NCBI RefSeq assembly: GCF_047511655.1
Contig: NC_133397.1
Coordinates: forward strand, 128,300,308 to 128,364,307
Origin: Castor canadensis
Lineage: Eukaryota > Chordata > Mammalia > Rodentia > Castoridae
Reading direction: 5' to 3'
DNA length: 64,000 bases
A program made the translations under genes and the position numbers. Positions 11,947-24,500 of the stretch are shown piece by piece. Position 1 is the stretch's first letter; each line of letters begins with the position of its first letter. The notes beneath the pieces were generated by a model that was not told the DNA's origin, searched no databases, and saw only the letters and a program-made list of their open reading frames with translations.

Positions 11947-13824
11947 TAGAAATTATTTCATATTATCTCCAGCTTTTCTCCTATGCATCAAAAGTTAGTG
12001 ATTTTCCTAACACTGAGGTCATACCTGGGCATTTGTCCAATGAACTTGAATACAGTCCTCATCACTTCACGTCCCCTATAGCTCTGACAAACCAAAGCCG
12101 CAGCAGTTGTGCCAAGAGGACGGGCCTCATGCGTGGAGCTGTTAAGGGTCTGCTTGTTTTTATTGACAGCCGAGTTGGTCCAAAACCCATCTTTCCAGGG
12201 TGGCACACATACTTAGGAATTAAAGTGAGGGCTTTGATATGGCTTTAACTATTTTAATGTGAACATGCCCTAAGGTCCTCAGCAGAGTTGGGTCTAATAA
12301 ATTTAATAACCAATTAAGACACCTTCAACTTCAGTCTCCATCAGGTTAATTTTTTAATGAGTTTCAGAATGTCTCTTGGGACACTTCTTCCCCAGATGCT
12401 GAAAGAAGCACACCTGTACGCATGTGCACCAGGTGTGTATTTAATCTTTGGTTTGCTAGTGACCTTGGCCAAGATCACTGACTATCTCTGGGCTGCATTT
12501 TCCTTCTCTGTAGGGAAAATGTTTGGACAGGTTTTCAAAGATCCTTCTGGCTCTTGCTGTTTATAAATGCAACAGTTGAATGACTCCTCTTTGGGGAGAT
12601 GGAGGTTCAAAATACTCTGTGCGTGTGTGCCGGTGTGTGTGCACACACTAGCACGTGTGCATGTGGGTGGGTGTGTGTGCGTGTATGCTTCCATGAATCT
12701 CACACCCCCTGGACACTTTGTGCAAGCAGTAGAATTAGGACTGGGTATGCCATCAGTGTGTAGAAAGATTCCGTGAAAGGTTTTATTGACTGGCCAATGT
12801 ATAAGCTGGAGACAAGCTGGAGTTATCAAGATGTATCATTTCCCCCAAACTACTTCTCCCCTTTGCTCTTGACTTGTTTTCCCTTCAAGAGCCACGCTCT
12901 TAGCAATGGATGAAGAATGGCTTCACCAATCCACCTCCCTCCAGTCGCAATCTCACCTAACCTTTTCTCTTACTTTCTCCTAGCCTTGTCAGCCCAATCC
13001 CCTTATGGGATACCAACCTGGGAAGGGAAGGAGGAGAGAATTACAGAGAAAAGGGAAGAGAAAAGTTAAAATATTCATGGTTCACTTGCTACAGCTGAAA
13101 GTCCTTCTCAGGCATCCTCGGGGAATATAATCCCCTAGTTTTTTCTCTTCTATATTAAGACAAAAACAAAAACACAAGATAGAATAAAGTGCTGAGTCTG
13201 ATCCACTTATCACCTACAAAAATAATTAATACTTACAAATAATTATAATATATTTAAAATATTAGTCAAATGGGGGAAATTTGCCTTTTTTAGGGGATCA
13301 GGAAAATCAAGGTTGAAACTGTCTCATTCAGTACAGCCAAATGTTGATCATCCAAACCCATGACAAATCTGCCTTTCAGTTTCTTTGTGATTTGTTCCCT
13401 CTGCGTATTCAACTCATCCTCAAGAATGAGAAGTTGGCCTGCTTTCCAATTTCCTTGGAGCTAGATCTTCCCAGAATGATTACATTATTTTATTCAAAGT
13501 CTATTTGAATTCCCAGAATTTTAAAAACATCCATATTCAAATGTTAGAGTAAAAGCACATTCCAAAGCAAGATGAAAAATGCCCTCTCATCCAAAGCCAG
13601 CGTGCTAATTGAGAAGTTCCTGCCATGGTTGAAAGCAAGGCTGTTTTCATTTTCACTATTCACAAAGGCCTCTGCAACAATTTGAGAGTCATAGCTATGG
13701 TAGTTAAATCCAAGGCCAGTCAGTCCCAAGATGAGGGATTTGTCATAGGTATTAGGTAAAGTTGGCTGATCCTCTCAGGAACAGGGTAACCAAAACTACA
13801 AGACAGAAATCAAGCAAATATAAG

Positions 13825-13825
<1 letters not shown>
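11947..13825. other. Intergenic, nothing coding
   Basis: No supported gene. The interval contains a GT-rich microsatellite (listed separately) and an AT-rich stretch around 13200-13270. Confidence 0.5.
12619..12690. repeat. GT-rich microsatellite
   Basis: Imperfect alternation of GT and GC units (GTGTGTGC, CACACAC, GTGTGTGTGCGTGT). Alternating purine/pyrimidine runs of this kind are typical polymorphic microsatellites. Confidence 0.8.
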
Positions 13826-13827
<2 letters not shown>

Positions 13828-13856
<29 letters not shown>

Positions 13857-13986
13857 TTCTCTCCCCATTCCCTCCCTTCCTCTTTCTTCCCTCCCTCCCT
13901 CCTTTCTTCCTCCCTCCTTCTTTCCTTCCTTCTCTTTCTTTCTTTCTTTCTTTCTTCTCTTTCTTTCTCTCTTCCTCTTTCTTCTC
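13828..13986. repeat. (TC)n, (CCTT)n and (CTTT)n polypyrimidine tract
   Basis: About 160 bases of C/T only, moving from CT units to CCTCC and then CTTT units. It lies directly at the tail side of an antisense ID element (13988-14062). Frames here give only S/L/F/P or K/E/R strings. Confidence 0.93.
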
Positions 13987-13987
13987 T

Positions 13988-14062
13988 TGATACTGGGACT
14001 AAACCCAACATCTTGTGCACATTAAGTACACACTGCATCCCTGAGCTCCACACCATCCCCAG
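13988..14062 (-). repeat. ID-family SINE, antisense
   Basis: The + strand reads GATACTGGGACTAAACCCAA and ends CTCCACACCATCCCCAGG, the reverse of a diverged ID element. Confidence 0.7.
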
Positions 14063-15255
14063 GAACCTTTCTAATATGTCAATCATAGGAACTATAGTGA
14101 CAATGGAAGTTTGGGACTCAAGAATCTCTAGTAGCAATATCATTGTTTAACCCTAAAAGTCAATTCTGTGAATGAAAATGTATGCTTACTCATAAGCAAG
14201 AACTGACCTAATCTTTAAAGAAGATTTGGAAAATAGGAGCATGTCTTTTCTTTCTCACTGATGTCTGGCACTCTCTTTCTTCTGTTTCTTTTCTGTGTCC
14301 TTTCCCTCCTATAACCTAGCTATAAGCAGCACTCAGTACATTGGTTTAAACGTAGGTGAAAACTGTCAAACTCTGCCCATCCTAAACCAGGAGGCAGGAA
14401 GAATCTTGTTTGTGTTTTGCTAGGCTACATTTCTATACAGGTGCTGGCCTTTACTACACAAAGCAAGTCTGAAGTGGACATGCAGGCATGTTCCACCCAA
14501 GGTTCACATCTCTGTTACCTAGAGAGGACTGATCATCCTTCAGCATATTAGGGCAACAAAGTTGACTCTCACCCGACGACCTATCAAACAAACCAGTGTC
14601 CTTATATGGCAGTGAGTGGTAAACATCCCTAAAACCATTTAGTGTTTTCCTTGTTTTTGGTAAGATGTTGCGTAGTCATGGCAACGAACACAGCAGAGCT
14701 GGCTGGAAAAGGTCAAAGGAACTTGAGAAATCCTTCTGACCAGCATTTGCAGGCATGGTGCATGCATGGCAAAAACACTGGAGCTCGTTAAAAAGTTGGA
14801 TTCTCAGTCACCTAATAAACATTTTTTAAATTGCAATCACTAAGATCAGGCTCCGAGAATTCTATTTCACACAAATAGCCAACAGCCAGCCAGGTTTCAG
14901 AAGCACCAGGAGACTGCTCCATGCTTGCACACTTTCTTTACTGCTGTCTTTCAGCTGAATGGATAGCAACTGAAAATAACAACTATGGGTTCTTCAAGGT
15001 GGTCAAGAGTCCAGGTAAAGCAAAGGGCCCGACACCCTCAAAAATTAACGCATTTTCTTTGAAAAGAACTCTAGATGACCTTGTCAGGCCCTGGTGTGTG
15101 AGACACCTACCCTGTAAAGAACTTGGGCTTGAGACAGTTAGAGACTGAACAGCAAGCTCCAGCTGCTATTCAAATAACCTTTGCTCCTGGAGAATGGACC
15201 TGTGGGGTGATAGGAGCTGAGAGACAGCACTGGAATCTTGACCCATTCTGCCAGA
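14063..15255. other. Intergenic, nothing recognised
   Basis: About 1.2 kb with no gene, RNA or clear repeat that I can support. Confidence 0.5.
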
Positions 15256-15257
15256 GA

Positions 15258-15597
15258 CCCCTGTCTTGGTCCATTTTCTCTTGCTATGACAAAATGCCTC
15301 AGACTAGTAATTTATAAAGAATGGTATTTATTTAGATCATAGTTCTGGAGGTTGGAAAGTCCAACAACATAACCTTGGCATCTGATGAAAGCCTTCTTCC
15401 TACATCACAACATGTGGAGGGTTAACACACGAGACAGAGCGAGTGTGATAGCTTGGGTCTCTCTTATAAAGCACTAATCCCATCATAAAAACCCCACCCT
15501 TACACCCTCATCTAATCCTGACTGTCTCCCAAAGACCCCACCTTCAAATACCATTGGCACATGAATTTGGGGGAGGCACATTCAAACCATAGCACCC
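15258..15597 (-). mobile_element. MaLR-type LTR, antisense
   Basis: The + strand begins TTGGTCCATTTTCTCTTGCT and passes through AGTAATTTATAAAGAATGG and AGTTCTGGAGGTTGGAAAGT. It ends ACCCCACCTTCAAATACC and TTCAAACCATAGCACC. This is the reverse of a MaLR (MLT1/MST-like) solo LTR, nearly full length. No internal retroviral coding sequence is present. Confidence 0.8.
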
Positions 15598-16240
15598 CGA
15601 TTCCCCCGGCCAGGTCAGTTGCCCTTCCTCCATGTTCTCTTGGTATCCCAGTCATTGCCCCTCTTCAACACTTGTCACAGTACATGAAAACCAATAATTT
15701 TCTACTTTCTTGTCCTTCTGCCACAGTAAACTCCATTAAGGTATTGTCAATCTCCTACCAATAACCATCCAGCTAGTACAGATAATGACTGAGTTTGGTA
15801 GCTTAATTCATTCCAAGTTGGTTAAAATTTCCCTGCAGGATTCCAAAGACATTTACCTTGAAAAGTGATCAGTGTGCTTTACGATTTAAAACACTGTCCC
15901 ACCTAGCAATCGCAATCACCCTCCAGACCCAGCTGGCCTGTTTCTGTGGATGAAGTCTTACCGGGGCCCAGTCACACCTGCTAGCTGAGTTAGGGGTTGC
16001 CAGGAGGGGACACAGATGCGCAGTCCATGAAGCTGACACTATTTACATGTGGTCCTTTACAGAAGGGTGTGTCCACTCCTGCCCCAGACCTGACTGTGCG
16101 ACGTTGAGCTGAATGCTTAGCCCGCCTGAGTCTTGTCTTCTCAACTGAATGGTGAGGACATCGCAGGGGTCTTGTTTGGAACAGGTAGGATAATCCCTAT
16201 AAACCTGTGCATAGTTGTCAGTAGATATCAATTGTTATTT
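15598..16240. other. Intergenic, nothing recognised
   Basis: About 640 bases without a supported feature. Confidence 0.5.
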
Positions 16241-16245
16241 TTATA

Positions 16246-16330
16246 CCTTTTTTTTGAGACAGGGTCTTGGTGAGTTCAGGCTGGCCTCAGTGTTGGGATT
16301 ACAGGCATTTTCTACCATGCCTGGCCTATT
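16246..16330 (-). repeat. B1-like SINE, antisense, internally deleted
   Basis: The + strand reads TTTTTTTTGAGACAGGGTCT, then CAGGCTGGCCTCAGTGTTGG and ACCATGCCTGGCC. The usual middle segment between CTGGCCT and the TGTTGGGATTACAGGC part is missing, so this is a shortened B1. Confidence 0.85.
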
Positions 16331-16414
16331 TTTTATAAGTTTTCAAAACTTAAGTATATTCCTTATTGTCCTTGGGTCCAATTCCATCATTGTTTTTTGT
16401 TTTGTTTTGTCGTT

Positions 16415-16488
16415 GTTGTTTTGGGCAGTATTGGGATTTGAACTCAGGGCCTCGAGTTCTACCATGTGAGCAATGACCCTAGCCCTGC
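16415..16488 (-). repeat. ID-like SINE, antisense
   Basis: The + strand reads GGCAGTATTGGGATTTGAAC, TCAGGGCCTCGAGTTC, then GTGAGCAATGACCCTAGCCC. It is a diverged, slightly shortened antisense tRNA-derived SINE. Confidence 0.75.
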
Positions 16489-16489
16489 A

Positions 16490-17750
16490 ATCACTTTTTT
16501 GATAATTAAACTACTCAGCAATTAGAACAAAGATTTTTCATTTTTAAAAAAAATTCTGTATTTTCAATCCAAGGCTAGATCTGTTGGATGCTTGGTAAAT
16601 ATATCAGTGTTAATGTGTGTTTTGCATAAGCTTCAATCATGAGACAGAAGTGGGGTGCCATGTCACATATGTTTATTCTCTAACATGGTCTCTGCCTTAC
16701 CTATTATTCCATCGCCACTGACATCAAATACTCATAGCAGTTCTATTAAATTCCCTTTTGAAAATGCAGAGGGGTGGGTGGAAGGGAGCACCAAAAGTGT
16801 CAAGAGAAGTCTGAGTGATAAATAAGAGAATCACCCAGAAGTCGACGTGGCTACCTTTTACTAAACTTGCAACCTTCACTATTAGAAGGCCTGCCAACCA
16901 CTGTTGTTAAAACAAGTTGCCTGAGTCCTTTAATCAAAAGGACGTGCTGAGCGGGATATAGTTCAGGCAAAGGAGGACAGCACTCTGACTCATCTGCCAC
17001 TTTATTTCTCAGTGTCTCTTTCTGATCATGAAGCTTAAGTGGAATTTCAATTTTCCTGTTAGTATTCAAGATTTCCAGTCTTGGCATTGCCCAACACTCT
17101 GCCTTACGGGAATTTTTAGCAATAAGAAACTCCTACTTTGATGCTTTTAATACCTCCCCATCTGAGGAGTTACCTGCTAGGGAACAATGCCTAACCACCC
17201 ATAGCAGTAGGAATTTTAGTTTGGTTAATGCAAAAATCTATCCTCTTAAAAAGTTAGACTGTGTATTTGGGATACTCACAGGCTGGATGAGGATCTACCT
17301 AGATTTAAGCTGGAGTTTTACCTCCAACTCTAAGAGCTAACCTCACTGTGCTCTGTGTCAATTCTTGTTCCCAAATAAGCAGTCACCAAGGAGGATCAAG
17401 ATATGCCTGAGATTTATAGAGGCAAGGCGCACAAAGGTTGGGCGTTAGGGAGTGGATGCAGGCAGAAAGAGCTCTCAGACTGTGTTGTAGATCTGAGACA
17501 GGTGAAAGAAGAGAAGGGAAAGGAGAATCAGATAGGAAGAACCTCAGACTGCAGCATAGCTCTGGAAATTCCTAGGCCAGTGGAAAGCTCCAGAGCTAAG
17601 TCTGTCCACCAAAGGAATCTTATGCTGGGCACAAATGGCCCAGGGCTAGGACTTACCTTATTTCAGCCATTGACTGGGACCAGCTGTGACTCTGGAGTGA
17701 CTTCTTGGATGTATCTGAAGGTATACTGTTGAATGGAGACTGTTGGCTAA
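16490..17750. other. Intergenic, nothing recognised
   Basis: About 1.26 kb. A 109-codon open frame at 17403-17732 (+) is the longest here. It shows no recognisable domain and no coding support, so it is not called as a gene. Confidence 0.5.
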
Positions 17751-17756
17751 TTACCT

Positions 17757-17856
17757 TCTTGGGGTCTCTCCTCTTCTCTTCTGTTCTTCTCTCCTCTCCT
17801 CTCTGCTCCTCTCCTCTTCTCTTCTTTCTCTTTCTTTCTCACTCTCGCTCTCACTC
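17757..17856. repeat. CTCTT-rich polypyrimidine tract
   Basis: About 100 bases of almost pure C/T with CTCTT and CTCTC units, ending at the tail side of an antisense ID element. Confidence 0.9.
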
Positions 17857-17934
17857 TGTCAGTGCTAGGGATTGAATCAGGGCCTTCTGCATGCTAAGCA
17901 AGTGCTCTGCCACTGACCTACATCCCCAGCTCCT
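17857..17934 (-). repeat. ID-family SINE, antisense
   Basis: The + strand reads GTGCTAGGGATTGAATCAGG, then TGCTAAGCAAGTGCTCTGCC and CTACATCCCCAGC, a good match to the reverse of an ID element. Confidence 0.88.
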
Positions 17935-19495
17935 CCTTGTTATCTTATAGGAAGATCTGAGCACACTCGATCCTTCACTCTACAGATCCACTTCTTCCCA
18001 CACGTGCAAGGAGCAACTCTTCCACGCTTCCCATCCTCCTCTTCCTGAGGAGAAAACTAGAAAACAGGAGGTGGGATAAACTCCAGTCCCATCTCTGCAA
18101 TTGGTCTTAGAGATACACTAATTTGTTCTCTTTTCTCCCCCTACTATCCTTTCTAACTCACCCTCACTTTGGTAATTGTGGCACCATCCCTGAATGTCCC
18201 ATTCATATCCTTCCTATGTCAGGACTACAGTGTGTGTGTGCCCATTCCCAGTTACAATTGATTAAGGGATTACCAAGAACTGCATAAGTGGCTAACCCGG
18301 GTTCTACCTATGCTCATCCCTGCCTTCCTTGTGCAAGTCAGGACCAATTACTCCTGCCAGGAGGATGACTTCACTTTTACCTGCTGGTCTCTGGACACAA
18401 GGGTTAAACTGTCCAGGTGGGAGCAGTACACAGTAATTTGATGGTCCCCCTTGCTCTGTGCCCTGGCAAAGGGGAACTCCTTTTGGGCACCAGGACTTCT
18501 AACCCTCAGAGTCCAGAATTACTAGGATGGATCATTGGGCACCATGATTAAAAACAAAGAAAGCTTCTTCTGCTTCCCTATTGCATTCTTCTTGGAGAGA
18601 ATATAATCTCTGAAAGATACTGTGTCCTAAAGGATGGTGCACAATCTTGTAGGATATCGCCACCAATTGGCACTTCAGTCTTGTCTTAACAGGCCATCCC
18701 CATAGGGACCCTGTATGCCATAGGTGCCAGCTGACAGCGAGACACTGATGTAGCTGTGTTGGTGACATGGAGGTCTAGGCTCTGCTCAGAAAGTTTATTT
18801 GACCCTCCAGCACTGCTTGGGTTGGATCCCAGCTATACCATTTCCAGCTTTGAATGGATTGTTGCTGGATCTGTCTGGCTTTATGACATGATAGGTTAAG
18901 ATAATGCAACTCACAATGGGTAGTTGTGGGTGTTTGGTATCCCATAGTTACAAGTCAAGAGTCAAAAGGTGTATATTTTTAAGTATATAGGCATTCCACG
19001 GTCAGGCTACAGATCTCCAGGGGCCTGCTTTATGATTTTCCCACTGTGACTCACCCTGGACTCCACTTTGCCACCACAGACATGTCCCCCAGCACGAGAT
19101 GGACAGAACAGATGGCCTGATCACAGGTCTGTCTATAGTGAGACGCTGCAGAGCCTTGTTCTGATGTTGGTCCCACTCAGAAGTGGCAGTTGTCTATACC
19201 ACTGGTATATCGGTGGCACGGCGTTCCTGTGTGTGGAATGTGTTGCTTCCAGAACCCAAAGGCTGTTCCTAACAAGTAGAGAACACACCTCTCTCTCCTT
19301 TTGTCCATCCTTTTGATTTTCTCCGGCTTCTCTTTGTATGGATCTCAGTTATGCACCTGGGGCCTAGAGAAATAGCTCCCAACTAGATGGAGGGGCTCAG
19401 TGGGCCCCTTGTAAATCTAGCCTCAGCTGGGACTCTAATTGTAAGATCACAGACCTATCTTCTCATTATTTATTAATGTCTCACCAAGCTCTTCA
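17935..19495. other. Intergenic, nothing recognised
   Basis: About 1.5 kb with short shadow ORFs only. Confidence 0.5.
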
Positions 19496-19499
19496 GAAG

Positions 19500-19605
19500 T
19501 CATGACTTCTCAAAACTTTGTCAGTTTTGGTCCCTGCTGAACCCTCAGCACCTTTAACAATACCTGGGATACAGCAAGTAAGTAATTGAATAAATGTTTA
19601 TTCAT
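19500..19605 (+). mobile_element. L2-like LINE 3' tail fragment
   Basis: GTCCCTGCTGAACCCTCAGC, AATACCTGGGATACAGCAAG and AATTGAATAAATGTTTATTC follow the order of the L2 3' end (CCAGCACAGTGCCTGG, then AATAAATGTTTG). Confidence 0.55.
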
Positions 19606-19844
19606 CTTTGTTTGTTCTTATTTTAATTGGCATTAATTTATGATTAATACTGTTCTATAAACTGATTTTTCCTTACTATTAAAAATATAGTAATAATAAT
19701 AATCGTATATTTTCTTCCTTTTGTCTCTGGTCACAGCCATTGCCATCTCAGAGCAGCAAAAGGCTATTCCAATCCTAAAAGCTTGAATGTCCAAAGCCAA
19801 ACTTGGCAATGGTGTGAGTTTCTTGCAGACTGTGAACCCCACTG

Positions 19845-20010
19845 TCAGCTGTAACCGTCACTTCAACTGCCTTATCATTGCCCCTTTTTTACTCGTCTAT
19901 CATTCCTCTAGATTAGATTCCTTAAAGCAAGGAAATTTGTTCATTCATCAGATGTAACCAGGATCTAGCACAATGCCTGACAAAGAATGGGAAATGAGTA
20001 AGTTAAGTAA
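19845..20010 (+). mobile_element. L2-like LINE 3' tail fragment
   Basis: The stretch CTTATCATTGCCCCTTTT, TAGATTAGATTCCTTAAAGC and TCTAGCACAATGCCTGACAA resembles the terminal part of L2. It lies only about 240 bases from a second L2-like tail on the same strand. Confidence 0.5.
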
Positions 20011-21130
20011 GTGACTAGTTTAATTCAGATAAAAACAGATTCTTTCTGAGCTTCTCTCTAAAATGATGTCCCCTATTCCAGCAGGATGGCAAGTGACTCA
20101 GTCATCTAGCTGGGTCTGAGCCAACACTGGACTCAACTCTGGGAGTTTGTAAAGGAACTTATTCTGGACTTTCACCCCAGGGCATTCATTGTTCTGTGGG
20201 ATATGTGATGAAATATCTACTTCTTTAGAAATAAACACTGCCTCAAAATAGAAGAAGGAAATAAAAGATTATACTCAGTTGGGGCACCATAAAAATATAA
20301 TCTTCCTGAGTGTGTGAGTGTGTGTGCTTTTATATACATATTATAACTATGTGTACAAATAACCTATACACTTAGAAATAGTCATCACTAAAGTCTAGTT
20401 TGATTTAGCAGGAAAATATGAAAAGAAATAGAAGATAATGAGCTAGTGGTCAGTCTATGTTTGTACCATGTAAAATAAGCATTTGATATTTTAAGAAGAT
20501 ACATTTTAATTAAATATGTCAGTGAAGTTATTCAACCAATGTTTACTGTATTTACTGATCACCTGCCATGGCCCAGGCTCTATTCTTGACACTGAGAAAT
20601 GTTAGTGAGAGAGAAAGAGGAAGAGGGGGGTCACCACTGCCATGCGAAATCACACGACAAACATAACACAGTCACATAGCATCTGAGATGACAATCAGAG
20701 CTACCTTCTTACTATCACGTTTGTGTTTACCATGGGAGATGAACCCTACTTCAATTAAATCTTCACAGGAGCCAAAAAGAAATGTCAATAGGATTGACAA
20801 TCACATTATGCTTTTCCCTGATCCAAGAACTTAACATGGGTTCTCTCCAGGATATTCATGATCAGAGTTCATATTTAAGACTATTGACACCTTTGAAAAC
20901 CAAAGATGTAGGCCACAGGGACTTCCCAGGATGGCATTTACCAACTCACCTATTGAAGACCTAAAATTGTTCGATGACATCCCTGGTCTCTCCTTTAGCA
21001 GGCCATAGTATTTTGTAGAGACTCTTTTGTAGAAAGCCAAAAATTGCTAATGAGACAGCTAATCTATTTCAAAACTCGAGGAGTGATTTTTGGCTCTAGA
21101 TACCGTGTTGCACAAGCCAAACATGAGTCC
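20011..21130. other. Intergenic with a possible L2 scrap
   Basis: No gene. At 20522-20620 the text ATTTACTGATCACCTGCCAT then CTCTATTCTTGACACTGAG recalls the mammalian-wide repeat segment about TATTGAGCACCTACTATGTG. It is too diverged to assign firmly. Confidence 0.4.
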
Positions 21131-21132
21131 AG

Positions 21133-21290
21133 CCTAAGGAAGGCATGATAGCACAGTAGAAAGATCCCTGGATTGAGGGCAGAAGATCTGAGTTCTTGTG
21201 CTGGCTCTACTATTAACTCATGTGACCTTGGGCAAGTCACTTCACCTGTATGAGTCTGAGTTTCCTCATATGTATGATGTCCAAAGGTGT
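21133..21290 (+). repeat. MIR SINE
   Basis: Contains GATAGCACAGTAGAAAGATC, GAGTTCTTGTGCTGGCTCTA, then the MIR core TGACCTTGGGCAAGTCACTT and GAGTTTCCTCATATGTATG. This is an ancient mammalian-wide interspersed repeat. Confidence 0.88.
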
Positions 21291-21371
21291 AAAGCTTACA
21301 GTACAGGATGCCAGTGGGTGTATTATTGATTTGTTGTCACAAATAGTTGATTTGTTACTGTGTACACGTTA

Positions 21372-21555
21372 GGTAAATGGAAAAATAATACCTGTTGAAA
21401 CTATTCCAGGAATGGGGAAAGGGGAACAAATGAGAATGATGGAGGGGGTAAATTCAAGTATGATATATATGATATATTGTAAGAAGTTTTGTAAATGCCA
21501 CAGTGTACCCCCACCTGGCACAATAATAAAAAAATTAAAAATTAAAAGAAAAACC
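21372..21555 (+). mobile_element. Non-LTR retrotransposon 3' end, family with a second copy here
   Basis: Reads AATACCTGTTGAAACTATTC, CAGGAATGGGGAAAGGGG and ATGGAGGGGGTAAATTCAAG, and ends in an A-rich tail (ATAATAAAAAAATTAAAA). A clearly homologous copy lies in reverse at 34018-34172. The A-rich tail suggests an L1-type 3' UTR of this lineage. The family name is unknown to me. Confidence 0.65.
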
Positions 21556-23950
21556 AAATAGTTGATTTGCATATGTGTCTCTGGAATCTGAGGACAATCA
21601 GAGCATTTGATTTGGAAAGAGGCAGGTTGTCATGAATGCAGCAAGGACTCTACTTGAAGAGTCTTGTTTAAAAACAAAGTTGTGAGAATGAGTTGTTTCT
21701 CTTAGCCTCTGTCTGTGCTCCATGCCCTGAGCCCCACCCCAGGAGGGGAGAAGAAGCAAAGGGTGAACCAATAAGGGGCCCAGATCGTGGAGCAGAGGGG
21801 AGAGAAGACAGGAGGTAGAGAGAAGAGAGGCAAAGAGATGGTGTTAGTTCTCAGTTTAGCACACTGAGCATAACATTTAGAAAAAGTCAGCCCTTCCGTC
21901 TCAGAAGAGGGACTCAAAAACCCATTCAAAGCTCTGATAACTCCCCAACCTAGTCTAGATGAGAAAATTTTGACTTTGCTTAGAGCAGTTTCTGGAGTAG
22001 CACAGTCTTCAGGAGTTCATAGTGGTTTTGTAGCCAGGAGGAGGCCAGGAATAAGCATGCCACAGAAAGAGTAGAGTAGCGTGACAGTGGCCAGCGCTCA
22101 TTCAGTGCCTGCGTTTTGAGCCTGGCTGACCCCATACCCTAGATATGTCAGCTAATTTGCCTGTCATTCCTTGCTCCTCCGCTAACTTTACCTAGGAAGC
22201 CCAGACCTTCCTCCCATTCCAGTTGCTGATCCCCAAGGTTCCAGTTTCTTTTCATCAAAAGCGGCTTGGCTAGGAAGGACCCCATCAGGGTCCTTGTTCC
22301 TCTGGCTCATAAAATAGTCCAGAAACAAGGGCAGTGTTTCTTCCCATTCTCTCTGCACCCACATGCTCGATTCTAAGCCAAGTGTATAACAGCTGCTAGA
22401 TGGAAAGACATCACAGATGCATGAGTTTTTGGACTTTGCTTCCATGCACCAAGAGACATCGTCTTGGCTATTGGTTTTGATGCCCCCCCCATCTCCACTG
22501 GCAAAACAGCCCCAGACTTAAAGAACTCACTAAGGTGACCTGCCACTGCCACTGCTAAAGTAAGGGGTTAAGATAGCAGAAGGTCAAGGAAGAAGCCGCT
22601 GGAGTTTCTACACAGTCCTTGATGGTTTGTTTCTTAGTTTCTTCAGATCTGAGTGGTTGCCCTTTTCTCCACATTCCTTCCCAGCGTATGTCTCTGGAAA
22701 GGGGATGGTCTGAACTTGGGTGCCCATATTCAAGTATCAGACCCTACCCAGTTTCTCAGGAGAAAACTGAACTTCAGGAGTTAAAATATTCTATCCACAT
22801 GGCTTCTGGAGCTGGTCCAGAGCCAGGCAGGAGTCAGAGTCTGCAGGAATGCCAGGTCATGCTACAGGGCAATCATGGATACAGTTCACAGGGAAGCCAG
22901 ACCAGGCCAGAAATACCAAGGCAGGAGGGGAGAGCCACGTGGGGAACTGATCATATGGTGGGCCAGAGCCCTCGTCAACTAAGACGCTGAAGCCAGAGAT
23001 GGAGCTTAAACAAATAAGAGACAGGAAACACTGACGGAAGGAGGACAGGAAAGCTTGTCTGTGGAGTAGAATAGAGTTCATTAAGATGAAACTGGCAAAC
23101 AGCCACAGGGCTGCACATTTAACACACTCCCTTAATGTCCTGCAGAAAGGCCTTGGAGTGTCAGTTTCTCATTAGACTTGTCACAAATGGGCCAGGGCAT
23201 GCTAGCAACAGGGAAGAAACCTTGAGCCAAAGTGGGAAGGAGATACCGAGTCAGGGGCAAAGTGAGGGCAGAAATGGCAGTTCAAGGTAGAAATAGCAAC
23301 AAGAGACTAAGACCAAACAAAAATGTAGAAAATACAGCCCCATCTCATGGATGTCAAGGTCAAAGGGACAACTAACATAGGAGAGCAGCATAAAGGAGCC
23401 CACGGATGGGGTGAGATGTACGTTTATGAGATGAAAGATAAATATCTTGGGAAGTCTGTCTAATAGGAGGTAGAGAAAAGCAAGAGCTGGCCTTAATTCC
23501 AGGAATGGGGCAGGCAAGGGAGATGCAGGGAGAGCAGAGTCTGATGTGGATAAAGGGTGGGACTCCCCCTTGAGTAAACTCAAGAGCCCAAAGGAAGCAA
23601 GTATAAGGGAACCGTAGACAGGCATCCAGAGGCACTAGGGGAGAACCACTGCTCAAGCCATTGAAGCATCTAGATCTTAGGTGTCAGCCTGAGAACCCTC
23701 CCCCAAAAAACATTTCCAGACTTCCATTAACTAGCAGGACAAGGGCTATTAATGTCCGTCCCAACTGAGGTCCTCCCAGTCTTGGGATGGATGGTGCAGG
23801 CTCTACTTGGCTGGGTGCCCACGATGAACAGGGACTGATGGGATCAGTACAGAACCAACACAGAAAGACTGAGAGAGGGGCCAGGAGAACTCCCGAGGTT
23901 CAATGGCACTTAGGTTAAATCACGCAAAGAAATCAAGGGCTGCTGTAGTG
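21556..23950. other. Intergenic, nothing recognised
   Basis: About 2.4 kb. Open frames of 123-124 codons occur at 22619-22990 (+) and 23251-23625 (-), but neither resembles a known protein. Confidence 0.5.
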
Positions 23951-23959
23951 AGATGGCCA

Positions 23960-24500
23960 TCCTAGTAAAATGCTGCCACAATTGTGAAGTCTGATTGGGA
24001 TTCTAGAAACCAATTTGGCAGGGTAGGAAAAGCCATAAAAATAGACCCAGTCATTAATCAAAAGCTTCTATGTCTAAGGATCTAAACTAAGGAAATAAAA
24101 ATTGATGTCAACTCAGTTTCATATACAGGGAAGCTCAGAATCAGGTTATTTATACCCAAGAAAACTAGGAGCAAGGTACCCATTCAATGGTGGAGAACTA
24201 GACTAGTAGAAGGAGGAAAATAAACCTCCCTCTATCAGTGACCACAGCAAACCATGCTTTTGAAGAACACCAAGAGACATGCAAAATGCTTACTTATAAA
24301 ATGCTAAGTGGAAAACCAAAGTACTAAGTGCTGGATGTAGAATAATTTCAATGATGTAAGGAAATTTCAACATATCCACGCAGGAAAAGAACATACCGAA
24401 CGGAAGAAGGCTAAAGCGTTACAAATCACTACGTTAGGTAATAATACTATAGATTATTTTAGAAATGTCACCAATTTTCTGAGATGAGTCTGTATAATTA
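23960..24500 (+). mobile_element. L1/HAL1-like LINE 3' relic
   Basis: The order of segments matches the 3' part of old L1/HAL1 elements: ATCTAAACTAAGGAAATAAA; TTATTTATACCCAAGAAAAC; CCATTCAATGGTGGAGAACT; AAATGCTAAGTGGAAAACC; GAATAATTTCAATGATGTAA. It is too decayed to hold an open frame. Confidence 0.6.
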